A stretch of DNA of 64,000 nt from DASULK01 sp036381835 (GTDB lineage Bacteria > Actinomycetota > Actinomycetes > Mycobacteriales > Micromonosporaceae), in contig DASVCA010000109.1 in the NCBI GenBank assembly GCA_036381835.1, forward strand, positions 1 to 64,000, given 5' to 3'. The notes beneath the pieces were generated by a model. The model made no database searches. It was not told the origin of the DNA and saw only the letters and a list, made by a program, of their open reading frames with translations. Positions 46,448 through 56,175 of the stretch are shown here, piece by piece (the first letter of the stretch is position 1; every line of letters begins with the position of its first letter). The position numbers and the translations under genes were made by a program.

Positions 46448-48808
46448 TCAGGCGCTGGCCGCCTGGGGCTGCTGCTCGCTGCCCGCGTCGGTGCCGGTCA
46501 TGTTGGCCGGCTTGCGCTTGCTGTAGACGACCGCGGCGACGACGATCAACGCCGCGGCGACCGCGATCGCGGTGCGCACCGGCGTGTTCGCGTCCTCGCC
46601 CACGCTGAAGGTCACCACGGCGGGGGCGATCAGCAGCGAGACCAGGTTCATCACCTTGATCAGCGGGTTGATCGCCGGGCCGGCGGTGTCCTTGAAGGGG
46701 TCACCGACCGTGTCGCCGATGACGGTGGCGGCGTGGGCCTCCGAGCCCTTACCGCCGTGCGCGCCGTCCTCGACCATCTTCTTGGCGTTGTCCCAGGCGC
46801 CACCGGAGTTGGCCAGGAAGACGGCCATCAGGATGCCCGCGCCGATCGCGCCGGCGAGGTACGACGCGAGAGCGCCCGCGCCGAGACCGAAGCCCACCGC
46901 GATCGGGGCCATGACGGCCAGCAGACCGGGGGTCATCAGCTCCCGCTGCGCGTCCCGGGTGCAGATGTCCACGACCTTGCCGTACTCCGGCCGCTGGCTG
47001 CGGTCCATGATGCCGGGCAGCTCGCGGAACTGGCGACGGACCTCCAGCACCACGGCACCCGCCGCCCGGGAGACGGCGTTGATCGCCAGGCCGGAGAAGA
47101 GGAAGACCACCGCGGCACCGACGATCAGGCCGACCAGGTTACGCGGGTTGGCCACGTTCAGCGCGTCCTGCACCGCCGATCCGACATCGTCGATGCCGGC
47201 CTGGGCGAGCGCGGCCGACATCGTGTTGGTGTACGAGCCGAACAGCGCGGTTGCGGCGAGCACGGCGGTCGCGATCGCGATGCCCTTGGTGATCGCCTTG
47301 GTGGTGTTGCCGACCGCATCCAGCTCGGTGAGGATCTGCGCCCCCTTCTCGTCGATGTCACCGGACATCTCCGCGATGCCCTGCGCGTTGTCGGAGATCG
47401 GGCCGAAGGTGTCCATCGCGACGATCACGCCGACGGTGGTGAGCAGACCGGTACCCGCCAGCGCGACGGCGAACAGCGACAGGGTGATGGAGCCGCCACC
47501 GAGCAGGAACGCTCCGAAGACGCCGGCGCCGATGAGCAGGGCCGAGTAGACGGCCGATTCCAGACCGACGCTGATGCCGGAGAGGATGACGGTGGCCGGC
47601 CCGGTCAGCGAGCTCTGGCCGATGTCCTGCACCGGACGCCGGTTGGTCTCGGTGAAGTAGCCGGTCAGCGCCTGGATGGCGGCGGCCAGCACGATACCGA
47701 TGACGACCGCGATGATCGCCACGGCGCGCGGGCCGAGCGGCAGTTCCCCGTCCACACCGAGCGTCTCGCGCCAGTCGTCGCCGAGCATGTCCGCCCAGGT
47801 CGGCTTCAGGTAGGCCCAGGTCACGACGGCCACCACGATCGCGGAGAGCAGCGCCGAGAGGTAGAACGCCCGGTTGATGGCGGTCAGGCCGGAGCGGTCG
47901 GAGGCGCGCAGCCGGGTGATGAAGACCCCGACGAGCGCGATGATCGCGCCGATCGCGGAGACGATAAGCGGGAAGACCAAGCCCTGCTCGCCGAAGGCGG
48001 CCCGGCCGAGGATCAGCGCCGCGACCAGCGTCACCGCGTACGACTCGAACAGGTCGGCGGCCATGCCGGCGCAGTCGCCGACGTTGTCGCCGACGTTGTC
48101 GGCGATGGTCGCCGCATTGCGCGGGTCGTCTTCGGGGATGTTCTGCTCGACCTTGCCGACCAGGTCGGCACCCACGTCGGCGGCCTTGGTGAAGATGCCA
48201 CCGCCGACCCGCATGAACATGGCCAGCAGTGCGGCACCGAAGCCGAAGCCCTCCAGAACGGTCGGGGCGTCGCCCTTGTAGATCAGGACCACGACGGTCG
48301 CACCGAGCAGGCCGAGGCCGACGGTGAGGAAGCCGACCACACCACCGGTGCGGAAGGCGATCCCCATCGCCTTCTCCCGGCCGCCCGCCTCACGGGCGGC
48401 CGCGGCGACCCGGAGGTTGGCGCGGGTCGCCAGCGCCATGCCCGCGCCGCCGATGAAGGCGCTGAACACGGCACCCACTACGAAGAACACCGACCGGCCG
48501 ATCTTCACCAGCGTCTCGCTGCCCTCGGCTTCCTGTACGGGCAGCACGAACAGCAGGATGACGGCGATGACGACGAAGACGATCAGTGTTCTGAACTGGC
48601 GAAACAGGTATGCCGACGCCCCTTCCTGGACGGCTCCGGCGATCTCCTGCATGTTTGTGGTGCCCTTACCGGTCGACAGCACCGCCTTGACCAGAGCGGC
48701 GGCAAAGCCGAGCGCCACCAACGCGATAACCGCGGCGACGATGACGTACGACAGGTTCGCGCCGGAAAGGGACAGCCCGCCGCCGTCGGCGGCCAAGGTC
48801 CCGGACAT
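46448..48808 (-). CDS. hppA: K+-independent proton-pumping pyrophosphatase
   Basis: 786-aa membrane pyrophosphatase, about 16 transmembrane helices, pumping H+ with PPi hydrolysis. Signatures are DVGADLVGKVE, the PPi-binding IADNVGDNVGDCAGMAADLFESY, and a C-terminal VIGDTVGDPFKDTAGPAINPL. At the key residue it has Lys in VGNTTKAITKG (residue about 504), the mark of K+-independent enzymes (Ala in K+-dependent ones). ATG 48808 has AGGAGGA upstream. A strong hairpin follows. Confidence 0.95.
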   Translation of the reverse strand: MSGTLAADGGGLSLSGANLSYVIVAAVIALVALGFAAALVKAVLSTGKGTTNMQEIAGAVQEGASAYLFRQFRTLIVFVVIAVILLFVLPVQEAEGSETLVKIGRSVFFVVGAVFSAFIGGAGMALATRANLRVAAAAREAGGREKAMGIAFRTGGVVGFLTVGLGLLGATVVVLIYKGDAPTVLEGFGFGAALLAMFMRVGGGIFTKAADVGADLVGKVEQNIPEDDPRNAATIADNVGDNVGDCAGMAADLFESYAVTLVAALILGRAAFGEQGLVFPLIVSAIGAIIALVGVFITRLRASDRSGLTAINRAFYLSALLSAIVVAVVTWAYLKPTWADMLGDDWRETLGVDGELPLGPRAVAIIAVVIGIVLAAAIQALTGYFTETNRRPVQDIGQSSLTGPATVILSGISVGLESAVYSALLIGAGVFGAFLLGGGSITLSLFAVALAGTGLLTTVGVIVAMDTFGPISDNAQGIAEMSGDIDEKGAQILTELDAVGNTTKAITKGIAIATAVLAATALFGSYTNTMSAALAQAGIDDVGSAVQDALNVANPRNLVGLIVGAAVVFLFSGLAINAVSRAAGAVVLEVRRQFRELPGIMDRSQRPEYGKVVDICTRDAQRELMTPGLLAVMAPIAVGFGLGAGALASYLAGAIGAGILMAVFLANSGGAWDNAKKMVEDGAHGGKGSEAHAATVIGDTVGDPFKDTAGPAINPLIKVMNLVSLLIAPAVVTFSVGEDANTPVRTAIAVAAALIVVAAVVYSKRKPANMTGTDAGSEQQPQAASA

Positions 48809-49112
48809 GTATGTCCTCCTGTACCGAACAGTTGCGCCGCACCGGTGGCCCCGGCCCGGCATCTCCACGCGAGCAACAGCCGACTCGCAAGATCTCCGCC
48901 GTTCTGACCTTTTCGGTCGGATCCGGCATCGATTGCCCCTTCCCGCCCGAAGGTGGGAGCAGGCCACTTGCAGATCACAGGTACTCTAGCCGGACGTAGT
49001 GGCCTGGCTCACGTGCAGGACCTGCTTCATCCCAACCGTTGGCCCGTCGAAGGCGCCAGACGACCGCATCGACAGATGCACAAGGCCCGCTGTTGGGGGC
49101 CGATCCGGGCGG
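48809..49112. other. 304-bp gene-free region upstream of hppA
   Basis: No coding frame of quality was seen on either strand. It must hold the hppA promoter (minus strand), possibly with a long leader. A TAGAGT hexamer at about 48989-48984 could be a −10 some 175 bp upstream of the start. A small GACC-GAAAA-GGTC dyad lies near 48917-48929. No riboswitch family was recognised. Confidence 0.4.
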
Positions 49113-49547
49113 TCAGCGTACGACCGGCCAGGTCATCTGGACCTCCGTGCCGATTCCCTCCTCGACCGGCCGCACCCGCAGGTCGTCGACGAACCCGGCC
49201 AGCAGTGCGAATCCGACGCCCACGGTCAACGCGTCGTCGGTCAACGACTCGTTGGCCAGGTCGTCCGGCCGCAGGGTGACCAGGCCCAGACCCGCCTCGA
49301 TCGGTGCCCGGTCGACCACCCGGACGGTGTACTGCTCCCCGTCCGACATCTCCATCTCGACCGGGTCAGAGATTTCGTACTGCCGGTGCAGTGCCACGGC
49401 CCGCGCGCAGGCCTCGCCGATGGCGAGCCGGACCTCCTCAAGCAACTCCTCCGCCACACCGGCGTGTCGGGCGACTGCGACACCGACCAGCCGGGCGGTG
49501 CGCACGTGCGCCGGCACCGGCGAGAAGGACAGTCGCACCGTGGCCAT
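49113..49547 (-). CDS. Anti-sigma factor-type ATP-binding protein (RsbW-like)
   Basis: 144-aa GHKL/HATPase fold of the RsbW/SpoIIAB type: N-box-like VRLAIGEACARAVALH, then DRAPIEAGLGLVTL and GVGFALLAGFVDDL in place of the D-x-G-x-G and G-x-G-x-x-L loops. It would hold a sigma factor or bind its partner antagonist. ATG 49547 overlaps the stop of the STAS gene (TAATG). Confidence 0.82.
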   Translation of the reverse strand: MATVRLSFSPVPAHVRTARLVGVAVARHAGVAEELLEEVRLAIGEACARAVALHRQYEISDPVEMEMSDGEQYTVRVVDRAPIEAGLGLVTLRPDDLANESLTDDALTVGVGFALLAGFVDDLRVRPVEEGIGTEVQMTWPVVR

Positions 49548-49903
49548 TACGCCGTCGAAGCATCCGGTTCTGCGCCGATCGCTGCGTCGACGGTGGGGTA
49601 GATGGAGAAGACCCGGTCCAACGCGGTGATCCGGAAGATCTTGAGCAGGGGTTCACGGTCGCACACGATGACCAACGTGCCGTCGACGGCGCGTAGCCGC
49701 CGCAGCCCGCCCACGAGCACGCCCAGGCCGCTGGAATCCAGAAACTCCACCCTCGCGAGATCGACGATGACCTTCCGGCTGCCGGCGGCGATCACCCCGA
49801 CCAGGTTCTCCCGCAGTCGAGGCGCAGACTCGATGTCTACCTCGCCGCCGACTTCGAGCACCGTGTGGTCGCCCAGGGTGCGGGTCGCCAGCGACAGTTC
49901 CAT
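49547..49903 (-). CDS. STAS-domain anti-anti-sigma factor
   Basis: 118-aa STAS protein: MELSLATRTLGDHTVLEVGGEVDIESAPRL-type start and the phosphorylatable Ser in VEFLDSSGLGVLVGG (residues about 51-65). It would bind the adjacent anti-sigma ATPase when unphosphorylated. ATG 49903 has AGAGGGGG upstream; the frame further upstream looks non-coding. The partner gene overlaps by 1 bp. No sigma factor gene is adjacent. Confidence 0.9.
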   Translation of the reverse strand: MELSLATRTLGDHTVLEVGGEVDIESAPRLRENLVGVIAAGSRKVIVDLARVEFLDSSGLGVLVGGLRRLRAVDGTLVIVCDREPLLKIFRITALDRVFSIYPTVDAAIGAEPDASTA

Positions 49904-50079
49904 CTGACCCCCTCTACCCGCCGGCTGACGCCGACCGACAAGCCTAGCCACAAGACGTTGTATCTATGCATCTAACCACCGGACACGATCGGCAGGTGAA
50001 CCACCGGATGCGGTCCCGGGTCGCCCGCTACCCACCTGCGGTTTTTCAACACCCACGTAGCAGTGCGACAGTGCATAGC

Positions 50080-52491
50080 GTGACTTCGGCAGCCACCGTA
50101 TCGGCCGGGCCCGGCCCGCAACGGCCCCCCGGGCGCGACGGGCTCCCCCCGGACGAGTTGCTCGCTCGGCTTCGCGCCCGCCAGGGCGGCGGACCGGGCG
50201 ACCCGGTCACGCACATCGAACGGGTACCGGCCCGTGCCGGAACGACCGTTCCGTGGCCGTCCTGGGTGCCCGAGCCACTGCGGGCGGCGTTCTCCGCCCG
50301 CGGCATCACCGCCTTGTGGCAACACCAGGCCACCGCGGCCGAGCTGGCGTACGCCGGCCGGCACGTCGTCATCGCCACTGGCACCGGGTCCGGAAAGTCA
50401 CTTGCGTACCAGTTGCCCGCCCTCGCCACCCTACTCGCGGACCCGCGCGCGACGGCCCTGTATCTGGCGCCGACCAAAGCGCTCGCCGCCGACCAGTTGC
50501 GCACCCTCTCCGCGCTGGACCTGGCCGACGTGCGGCCGGCCTGCTACGACGGCGACACCCCGCAAGCGGAGCGGGAATGGATCCGCCGTCACGCCCGCTT
50601 CGTACTGACCAACCCGGACATGCTGCACCACGGCATCCTGCCCGGTCATGCCAGCTGGTCCGCGTTCCTGCGCCGCCTCCGGTACGTGATCGTCGACGAG
50701 TGCCACAGCTACCGGGGGGTGTTCGGCTCCCACGTGGCGCACGTGCTGCGCAGGCTGCGCCGGCAGATCGCACGCTACACCCGGTCGTCCAGGGAACCGG
50801 TCTTCATCCTGGCCTCCGCCACATCGGGCGACCCGGCCATGACCGCAAGCAGGTTGACCGGGCTGCCCGTCGAGGCGGTGGTCGAGGACGCCTCGCCGCG
50901 CGGCGGCCTGACCTTCGCGCTGTGGGAACCGCCGCTGCTGCCGCCGGACACGTCCGCGGGCCCGAGCGAAGACATCGATCCCGGCGACGACCGCGACATC
51001 GCCCCGCCCCAACGCCGCTCGGCCCTGCGCGAGACCGCCGACCTGCTCACCACGGCGGTCACCTCCGGGGTACGGACGCTCGCCTTCGTTCGGTCTCGGC
51101 GCGGGGCGGAGGTGGTCGCGACGATGGCCCGTCACGCGATCGACGAGGCGGTGCCCGGGCTCGGCGCGCGGGTCGCCGCCTACCGGGCCGGCTACCTGCG
51201 GGAGGAACGGCGGGCCCTGGAGCGGGCCCTGCTCTCCGGCGAACTGCTCGGCCTCGCTTCGACGAACGCCTTGGAGCTGGGGGTGGATCTGGTCGGGCTG
51301 GACGCGGTGCTGATCTGCGGTTATCCCGGAACCCGGGCATCGCTCTGGCAACAGGCTGGGCGGGCCGGACGGGCCGGACGCGACGCACTGGCCGTGCTGA
51401 TCGCCCGCGACGAACCGCTGGACACCTACCTCGTGCACCACCCGCAGGCGCTGTTCGGCCGTCCCGTCGAAGCCACGGTCCTGGACCCGTCCAATCCCTA
51501 TGTGCTCGGCCCGCAGCTGTGCTGCGCGGCGGTGGAAGGGCCGCTGACCCCTACCGACCTCGCGCTGTTCGGGCCCGGCGCGGCCGAGGCGGTGGAGGAA
51601 CTGGTGACGGCCGGGGTGCTGCGCCGGCGCCCGACGGGCTGGTACTGGTGCCATCCCAGGCGGCCGGAGGTCGACCTGCGGGCCAGCGGCGGCACGTCGA
51701 TCGACGTGGTGGAAGCCGCGACCGGTCGCCTGCTCGGCACCGTGGATGAAACCTCGTCCCACTTCCTCGTCCACCCGGGCGCCGTCTACCTGCACCAGGG
51801 TGTCTCCTACGTCGTCGACGAACTCGACCTCGACGACGCGTGCGCCCTGGTGCATGCCGAGCAGCCGGAATGGACGACCCATGCCCGAGACGTCACCTCC
51901 CTGACGGTCGCCTCCGTACGGTCCCATCTGGATGCGGGCCCGGTCGGGATGTTCCTCGGCGAGGTCGATGTGACCAGCCAGGTGGTGTCGTACCAGCGAC
52001 GCAGGATCGCCACCGGCGAGGTGATCGACACTCGACCGCTCGACCTGCCGGCACGGGAGCTGCGCACCGTCGCTGTCTGGTTCACCGTCGCACCGTCCGC
52101 GCTGGCGGCGGCAGGAGTGACCGCCGCCGCCGTGGCGGGTGCGCTGCACGCCGCCGAACACGCGGCGATCGGACTGCTGCCGCTGGTGGCCACATGCGAC
52201 CGCTGGGACATCGGGGGGCTTTCCACGGCGGCGCACCCGGACACCGGGGTGCCGACCGTCTTCATCTACGACGGACATCCCGGCGGGGCGGGGTTCGCCG
52301 AGCGTGCCTACCAGGTGGCTCGCGCCTGGCTGCAGGCGACCCGCGAAGTGATCGTCGACTGCGGATGTGAGGCGGGCTGCCCGTCGTGCGTCCAGTCGCC
52401 GAAATGCGGCAACGGCAACAGTCCCCTGGCCAAGCGGGAAGCCGTGCTGCTGCTCGACGTGCTCCTCGATCACCTTCCGGACACCGCCTGA
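50080..52491 (+). CDS. DEAD/DEAH-box helicase with DUF1998 zinc-binding C-terminus (MrfA-like)
   Basis: 803-aa superfamily 2 helicase: Q/ALWQHQ lead, Walker A ATGTGSGKS near residues 99-106, DECH in VDECHSYRGVFGSH, SAT, then motif V/VI region QQAGRAGRAGRDA. The C-terminal DUF1998 domain has a Cys4 cluster in CGCEAGCPSCVQSPKCGNGN. Related MrfA of Bacillus repairs mitomycin damage. GTG 50080 is my choice; GTG 50071 is possible. The end overlaps the convergent TadE-like gene by 22 bp. Confidence 0.9.
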   Translation: MTSAATVSAGPGPQRPPGRDGLPPDELLARLRARQGGGPGDPVTHIERVPARAGTTVPWPSWVPEPLRAAFSARGITALWQHQATAAELAYAGRHVVIATGTGSGKSLAYQLPALATLLADPRATALYLAPTKALAADQLRTLSALDLADVRPACYDGDTPQAEREWIRRHARFVLTNPDMLHHGILPGHASWSAFLRRLRYVIVDECHSYRGVFGSHVAHVLRRLRRQIARYTRSSREPVFILASATSGDPAMTASRLTGLPVEAVVEDASPRGGLTFALWEPPLLPPDTSAGPSEDIDPGDDRDIAPPQRRSALRETADLLTTAVTSGVRTLAFVRSRRGAEVVATMARHAIDEAVPGLGARVAAYRAGYLREERRALERALLSGELLGLASTNALELGVDLVGLDAVLICGYPGTRASLWQQAGRAGRAGRDALAVLIARDEPLDTYLVHHPQALFGRPVEATVLDPSNPYVLGPQLCCAAVEGPLTPTDLALFGPGAAEAVEELVTAGVLRRRPTGWYWCHPRRPEVDLRASGGTSIDVVEAATGRLLGTVDETSSHFLVHPGAVYLHQGVSYVVDELDLDDACALVHAEQPEWTTHARDVTSLTVASVRSHLDAGPVGMFLGEVDVTSQVVSYQRRRIATGEVIDTRPLDLPARELRTVAVWFTVAPSALAAAGVTAAAVAGALHAAEHAAIGLLPLVATCDRWDIGGLSTAAHPDTGVPTVFIYDGHPGGAGFAERAYQVARAWLQATREVIVDCGCEAGCPSCVQSPKCGNGNSPLAKREAVLLLDVLLDHLPDTA

Positions 52492-52937
52492 CCATCTACT
52501 CGGTCCCGGACCGGGCCCGCGCGGGCCGTCGCGGTCGCCGATCGCCGCGGTCCGGTCAACGGCGAGACCCGCACCGCCACGGTGATCTGCACGTCGAGTC
52601 CGTCCACCCGGCAGGCGGTCAGTCGGCCACCGTTGGCCCGGGCGAACTCCTCCGCGCGGGCGCAGGCCGCGGCCGGCCCGTCGAGCACTCGGACTGCGGC
52701 GGCCAGCGCACCGAGATCGGCAGCGACCCGGGCCTGGTGTCGGGCAAGGTGCGCCATCGCGACGGAAGTAGCCGCGATGCCGACGGCCAGCACCGCAAGA
52801 CCCACGGTCAACAGCCATATCGTGGCCCCTCCCGCATCCGGTGCCGGCTGCCGTCTGGGCGGCTGCGCCGTGCGCCGCGTGCCAGTCGGCCGCACCGTGG
52901 TCGGGTCGATCGCGGCGGCAGGCGTGGCGGCGCTCAT
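52470..52937 (-). CDS. TadE-like pseudopilin-cluster protein (Rv3654c-like)
   Basis: 155-aa protein with a Pro/Arg-rich cytoplasmic N-terminus, one transmembrane helix (WLLTVGLAVLAVGIAATSVAMAHLA near residues 41-65) and an extracytoplasmic part with two Cys (AAACARAEEF, LTACRVDG). It matches the last gene of actinobacterial Tad clusters (the helicase/secretion neighbourhood TadE-like family). It is coupled to tadE by ATGA overlap. Confidence 0.8.
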   Translation of the reverse strand: MSAATPAAAIDPTTVRPTGTRRTAQPPRRQPAPDAGGATIWLLTVGLAVLAVGIAATSVAMAHLARHQARVAADLGALAAAVRVLDGPAAACARAEEFARANGGRLTACRVDGLDVQITVAVRVSPLTGPRRSATATARAGPVRDRVDGQAVSGR

Positions 52938-53302
52938 CGCGAGTACTCCCGGACACCGGGTTCTACGGCGGCCACCGCCCGAGCGGTCACGGTCAGCCGT
53001 GGCAGCCGGGTGCCGAACACGCCGACCGGCACGCGTACCGTGGCGACGACGGTGTCCCCGTGGCCGGTGACCGACACCGTCGCCCCGGGGGGCGCGGCAC
53101 GCATGCCGGCCGGCTCTCCCGGTTCGCCCCGGGAGGCGGCCAGAGCCGCCTCCCGGGCCGCGTCCACGCACTGTGCCCTGGCGGTCACCGCGTTGATCGC
53201 GGTGAGCCCAACGAACAACAGCAGCAACAGCGCCGGCAGACCGGCCGCCAGTTCGGCGGTGAAAGCGCCCCGGTCCCGGCCGGCCCACCGGCGACGGTTC
53301 AC
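52934..53302 (-). CDS. tadE: TadE-family pilus assembly protein
   Basis: 122 aa: short basic start, the TadE processing-like site DRGAFTAELAAGLPALLLLLFVGL (helix at residues 17-37) with conserved Glu, then a soluble domain. Minor pseudopilin role by family. GTG 53302 overlaps the stop of the flp-like gene (GTGA). Confidence 0.85.
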   Translation of the reverse strand: MNRRRWAGRDRGAFTAELAAGLPALLLLLFVGLTAINAVTARAQCVDAAREAALAASRGEPGEPAGMRAAPPGATVSVTGHGDTVVATVRVPVGVFGTRLPRLTVTARAVAAVEPGVREYSR

Positions 53303-53466
53303 TTGAGTGCCCGGTCGATCAGCGCGGTGAGCGCGGACTGCACGCTGTCGGAGGTGAGGACCTTCAACAGGATCCCGGCGAAGGCGACCGCTGCGAGGGT
53401 GCCGACCGCGTATTCGGCGGTGTTCATCCCGGTGTCGCCGCGGAGTCGGGCGATCAGTGTACGCAC
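53299..53466 (-). CDS. Flp-type pilin-like protein (DUF4244)
   Basis: 55 aa: RLRGDTGMNTAEYAVGTLAAVAFAGILL carries the G/M-TAEYA type-IV-pilin-like processing region with Glu at +5 and a single helix. It is the likely major pilin subunit. GTG 53466 has AAAGGAGC upstream; a longer frame to 53499 contains the ribosome-binding site and is not used. Confidence 0.85.
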   Translation of the reverse strand: MRTLIARLRGDTGMNTAEYAVGTLAAVAFAGILLKVLTSDSVQSALTALIDRALK

Positions 53467-53495
53467 GTACTGCTCCTTTCTGGATGGTTGTGGAT

Positions 53496-54215
53496 TCACA
53501 GCACGTCGCCGAGCACGGCGACGATCACCGGCACGAGGCCGGCGAGAATGAAGGCGGGCAGGAAGCAGAGTCCGAGTGGCAGCACGAGAAGCACGCCGGC
53601 CCGCCGGGCGGCGGCTTCGACCGCCACGGCGCGATCGCCGCGCAGGTCATCGGCGAGCCGGGCCAAGGCTCCGGCGAGCGCGGTGCCGCTCGCCGCCGAG
53701 CGGACCGCGGCGCGGATCATGCGGTCTGCCCCGGCCACAGGGGACAGGTGGCTCCATGCTTCCTCCGGGCCACCGCCGAGCCGCAGGGTGCGTCCCACCC
53801 GCCCCAACCGTTCGCCGAGCGGACCGCCGAGCGCCTGGGCGACCGCGGTGACGCCCTGGTCCACGGGTGCGCCGGCCCGCAGGGTCGCCGCCAGCAGATC
53901 TGCGGCGAGGGGAAGGTCCGCGGCTTCCCGCAGCCGGCGATCGCGCACGGCGGCCGGTTCGAGCCGGCGCAGCAGACGGTCGAGGCCGGCCGCGACCAGC
54001 GCGCCCGCGACCAGCCCGGGCCAGCCGCCGAGAACGACCGCGGTGGCGAGGCCAGCGAGAACGGCACCGAGTCGGATCGGATCGGGGCGTCTCGCCGACC
54101 GCGGGATTCGACCGAGGCGGCGCAGCCGGCGGCGTGCGGGGCGGCCTCGGGGCGCGCCGACGGTTGCGATTGCGGCCCCGGCCAGGAACATCGCCGCGAT
54201 CACCTGCTCCGCCAT
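53496..54215 (-). CDS. tadC: Tad secretion membrane protein (type II secretion F domain)
   Basis: 239 aa: two N-terminal helices, a cytoplasmic GspF domain (about residues 90-200, EAADLPLAADLLAATLRAGAPVD), then one C-terminal helix pair (VLLVLPLGLCFLPAFILAGLVPVIV). It forms the inner-membrane platform with TadB. ATG 54215 shares one base with the tadB stop (TGATG); GTG 54218 is an alternative. Confidence 0.85.
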   Translation of the reverse strand: MAEQVIAAMFLAGAAIATVGAPRGRPARRRLRRLGRIPRSARRPDPIRLGAVLAGLATAVVLGGWPGLVAGALVAAGLDRLLRRLEPAAVRDRRLREAADLPLAADLLAATLRAGAPVDQGVTAVAQALGGPLGERLGRVGRTLRLGGGPEEAWSHLSPVAGADRMIRAAVRSAASGTALAGALARLADDLRGDRAVAVEAAARRAGVLLVLPLGLCFLPAFILAGLVPVIVAVLGDVL

Positions 54216-54985
54216 CACCGTTCTCGCATTCGGTTGCCACCGAGTCGCTCGGCCCAGGCCAGGCCGGCCAGTTGCAGCGCGATCGCCGCGATCGCGCAGC
54301 CAGCCCCGATCGGCGTGTGCAGCAGCACGTCGAGTGGGTCGACCCCGATCGCGTATCCGAGCGCGATTCCGCCGACGGGTAGACCGGCGAGCAACCAGGC
54401 GGTGGCCCGCGCCCCGGCCGCCTGGGCGGCCGCCGACGCCACCGCCCGATCCATCGCGCGGGCGTCGGCCTCGATTCGTTCGATCAGTTCGGCAAGCGGT
54501 GCGCCGGTCTGTTCAGCCAGGCGACGGGCGGCGGCGGCGAGCGCGGCGAGCCGATCGCCGGACGTCGCGCCGGTCCGGTCCGACCCGCGATAAGAATCGA
54601 TCCCGATCGACGGTGTCGGCAATCCGGCGCGAAGCTCGGCGGCGAGCGCCCCGAGATCGTCGAGTCGGCGGGCGCGGGCGCGGGCCGCTGCCGCGGCTCG
54701 GTGTCGTCGCAGCAACAGCCACGCCGCAAGCCCGCCGTAGGCGCCGCCGATGACGGCGGCGACCGGACCGCTGAGGACCGCGCCTATGGCTGCCGCCAGG
54801 ACAGCCACGGCCGGCACCGCCTGTAGCGGCGCCAGGCGGGATCGAGACCAGAGCAGCCCCGGCCGACGGCTCCGCACCGCGGCCGTGTCGATCTGCCATG
54901 GACGTGCTCTGCGGTTGCGTGCGGGCCAGGCCACCAGAATCGCCGCCGCCGCTAGCGCCGCGGTCGCCCACACCGTCGGCCTCAC
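54215..54985 (-). CDS. tadB: Tad secretion membrane protein (type II secretion F domain)
   Basis: 256 aa with N-terminal and central hydrophobic segments, a cytoplasmic GspF domain (RLDDLGALAAELRAGLPTPSIG, EQTGAPLAELIERIEADARAM) and two helices at the end. It pairs with TadC. GTG 54985 overlaps the tadA stop (GTGA). Part of the seven-gene, fully coupled ssd-tad unit. Confidence 0.85.
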   Translation of the reverse strand: MRPTVWATAALAAAAILVAWPARNRRARPWQIDTAAVRSRRPGLLWSRSRLAPLQAVPAVAVLAAAIGAVLSGPVAAVIGGAYGGLAAWLLLRRHRAAAAARARARRLDDLGALAAELRAGLPTPSIGIDSYRGSDRTGATSGDRLAALAAAARRLAEQTGAPLAELIERIEADARAMDRAVASAAAQAAGARATAWLLAGLPVGGIALGYAIGVDPLDVLLHTPIGAGCAIAAIALQLAGLAWAERLGGNRMRER

Positions 54986-56175
54986 GACGACCCGCCGGGT
55001 TGGCTGATCAGGTCGGGCACCGCCACCCGGCGTTCGCGGAATATTCGTGCCAGGGGTGCCGCAGCCGGGCCGAGCCCCTGTCGACGTTGCCAGACCGGCA
55101 CCGCTGCGACCAGCCGCTCGGCACCGGTCGGCAGGAGCAGACAGACCGCTTCCAGAGCACGCCCGTCAGACGTGCGGCGCATGTGCAGCAGCACCTGCAG
55201 CGCTGCGGCGACCTGGGCGTGCAGGGCGGCCCGCGGCAGTCCGCCGAGCAGCCCCAGCGCCTCCAACCGGGCGGGCACGTCGCCCGGTGTGTTCGCGTGC
55301 AGCGTCCCGGCTCCACCCTCGTGCCCGGTGTTGAGCGCCGCCAGAAGGTCGACGATCTCCGCGCCGCGGCACTCTCCGACGACCAGCCGGTCCGGGCGCA
55401 TCCGCAACGCCTGTCGCACCAGTTCGCTGAGCCCGATCGCACCGGCGCCCTCCACATTGGCGGTGCGCGCCTGCAGGCCGACGACGTGCGGATGCATCGG
55501 GCGCAGTTCGGCGGCGTCCTCGACGAGCACGATCCGTTCGGTCGCCGGAACCAGGCTCAGCAGCGTGTTGAGCAGGGTCGTCTTGCCGGAACCTGTGCCG
55601 CCGGTCACCAGGTACGCGAGCCGGGCCGTGACGATCGCGGTGAGCAGCTGTGCCACCGGTCGGGGCACCGTACCGCGCTGTACCAGCTCGTCGAGGGTGA
55701 AGGGCCGTTGCCGGAAGGTCCGCAGCGACAGGTAGGGCCCGTCGGTCGCCACGGGTGGCAGTACCGCGTGCAGTCGTGTTCCGTCGGGCAGCCGGGCGTC
55801 AACGTACGGGCAGCCGTCGTCGAGCCGGCGCCCACAGGCCGCGGCAAGCCGCTGGGCGAGGCGGCGAACATCGTCGGGGCCGCCGAGCCGGATGTCGACG
55901 GGCTGCAGCCCCTGCCCCCGGTCGACCCAGACTCGGGTGCCGTTGACCAGCAGGTCGGTCACTTCCGGCTCGGCGAGCAGCGGCGCGAGCGGTCCGACGC
56001 CGACCAGGTCGTCGTGCACTTTGGCGGCCAGCCGAAGCAGCGCGGTGTCGCCGAGTACGGCGACGTCGGGATCGTCCCGAACCGCGGACACCACCGCCGC
56101 GGGGGTCACCTGGATGTCCTGGGTCGCGAGCCGCCGCCGGACGCGGATGGCCAGCTCGTTGCCGCGGTCGCTCAT
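54982..56175 (-). CDS. tadA: Tad pilus assembly ATPase
   Basis: 397-aa GspE/VirB11-like secretion ATPase: N-terminal domain with LVGVGPLAPLLAEPEVTDLLVNG, Walker A GGTGSGKTTLLN near residues 190-201, Asp box VEDAAELRP, and the His-box region LHANTPGDVPARLEAL. It powers pilin assembly. CAGGAGCG lies before ATG 56175, which overlaps the ssd stop. Confidence 0.93.
   Translation of the reverse strand: MSDRGNELAIRVRRRLATQDIQVTPAAVVSAVRDDPDVAVLGDTALLRLAAKVHDDLVGVGPLAPLLAEPEVTDLLVNGTRVWVDRGQGLQPVDIRLGGPDDVRRLAQRLAAACGRRLDDGCPYVDARLPDGTRLHAVLPPVATDGPYLSLRTFRQRPFTLDELVQRGTVPRPVAQLLTAIVTARLAYLVTGGTGSGKTTLLNTLLSLVPATERIVLVEDAAELRPMHPHVVGLQARTANVEGAGAIGLSELVRQALRMRPDRLVVGECRGAEIVDLLAALNTGHEGGAGTLHANTPGDVPARLEALGLLGGLPRAALHAQVAAALQVLLHMRRTSDGRALEAVCLLLPTGAERLVAAVPVWQRRQGLGPAAAPLARIFRERRVAVPDLISQPGGSS

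Noticed and set aside
46733..48907. A 724-codon plus-strand frame opposite hppA
   Set aside because: Shadow of hppA; composition (Arg, Gly, Asp, His repeats) and lack of a ribosome-binding site argue against coding.
48809..49112. Riboswitch upstream of hppA
   Set aside because: Only short dyads were found; no conserved aptamer core that I know could be matched.
50431..52956. Long minus-strand frame opposite the DUF1998 helicase
   Set aside because: Helicase motifs are clear on the plus strand; the opposite frame has low-complexity composition.
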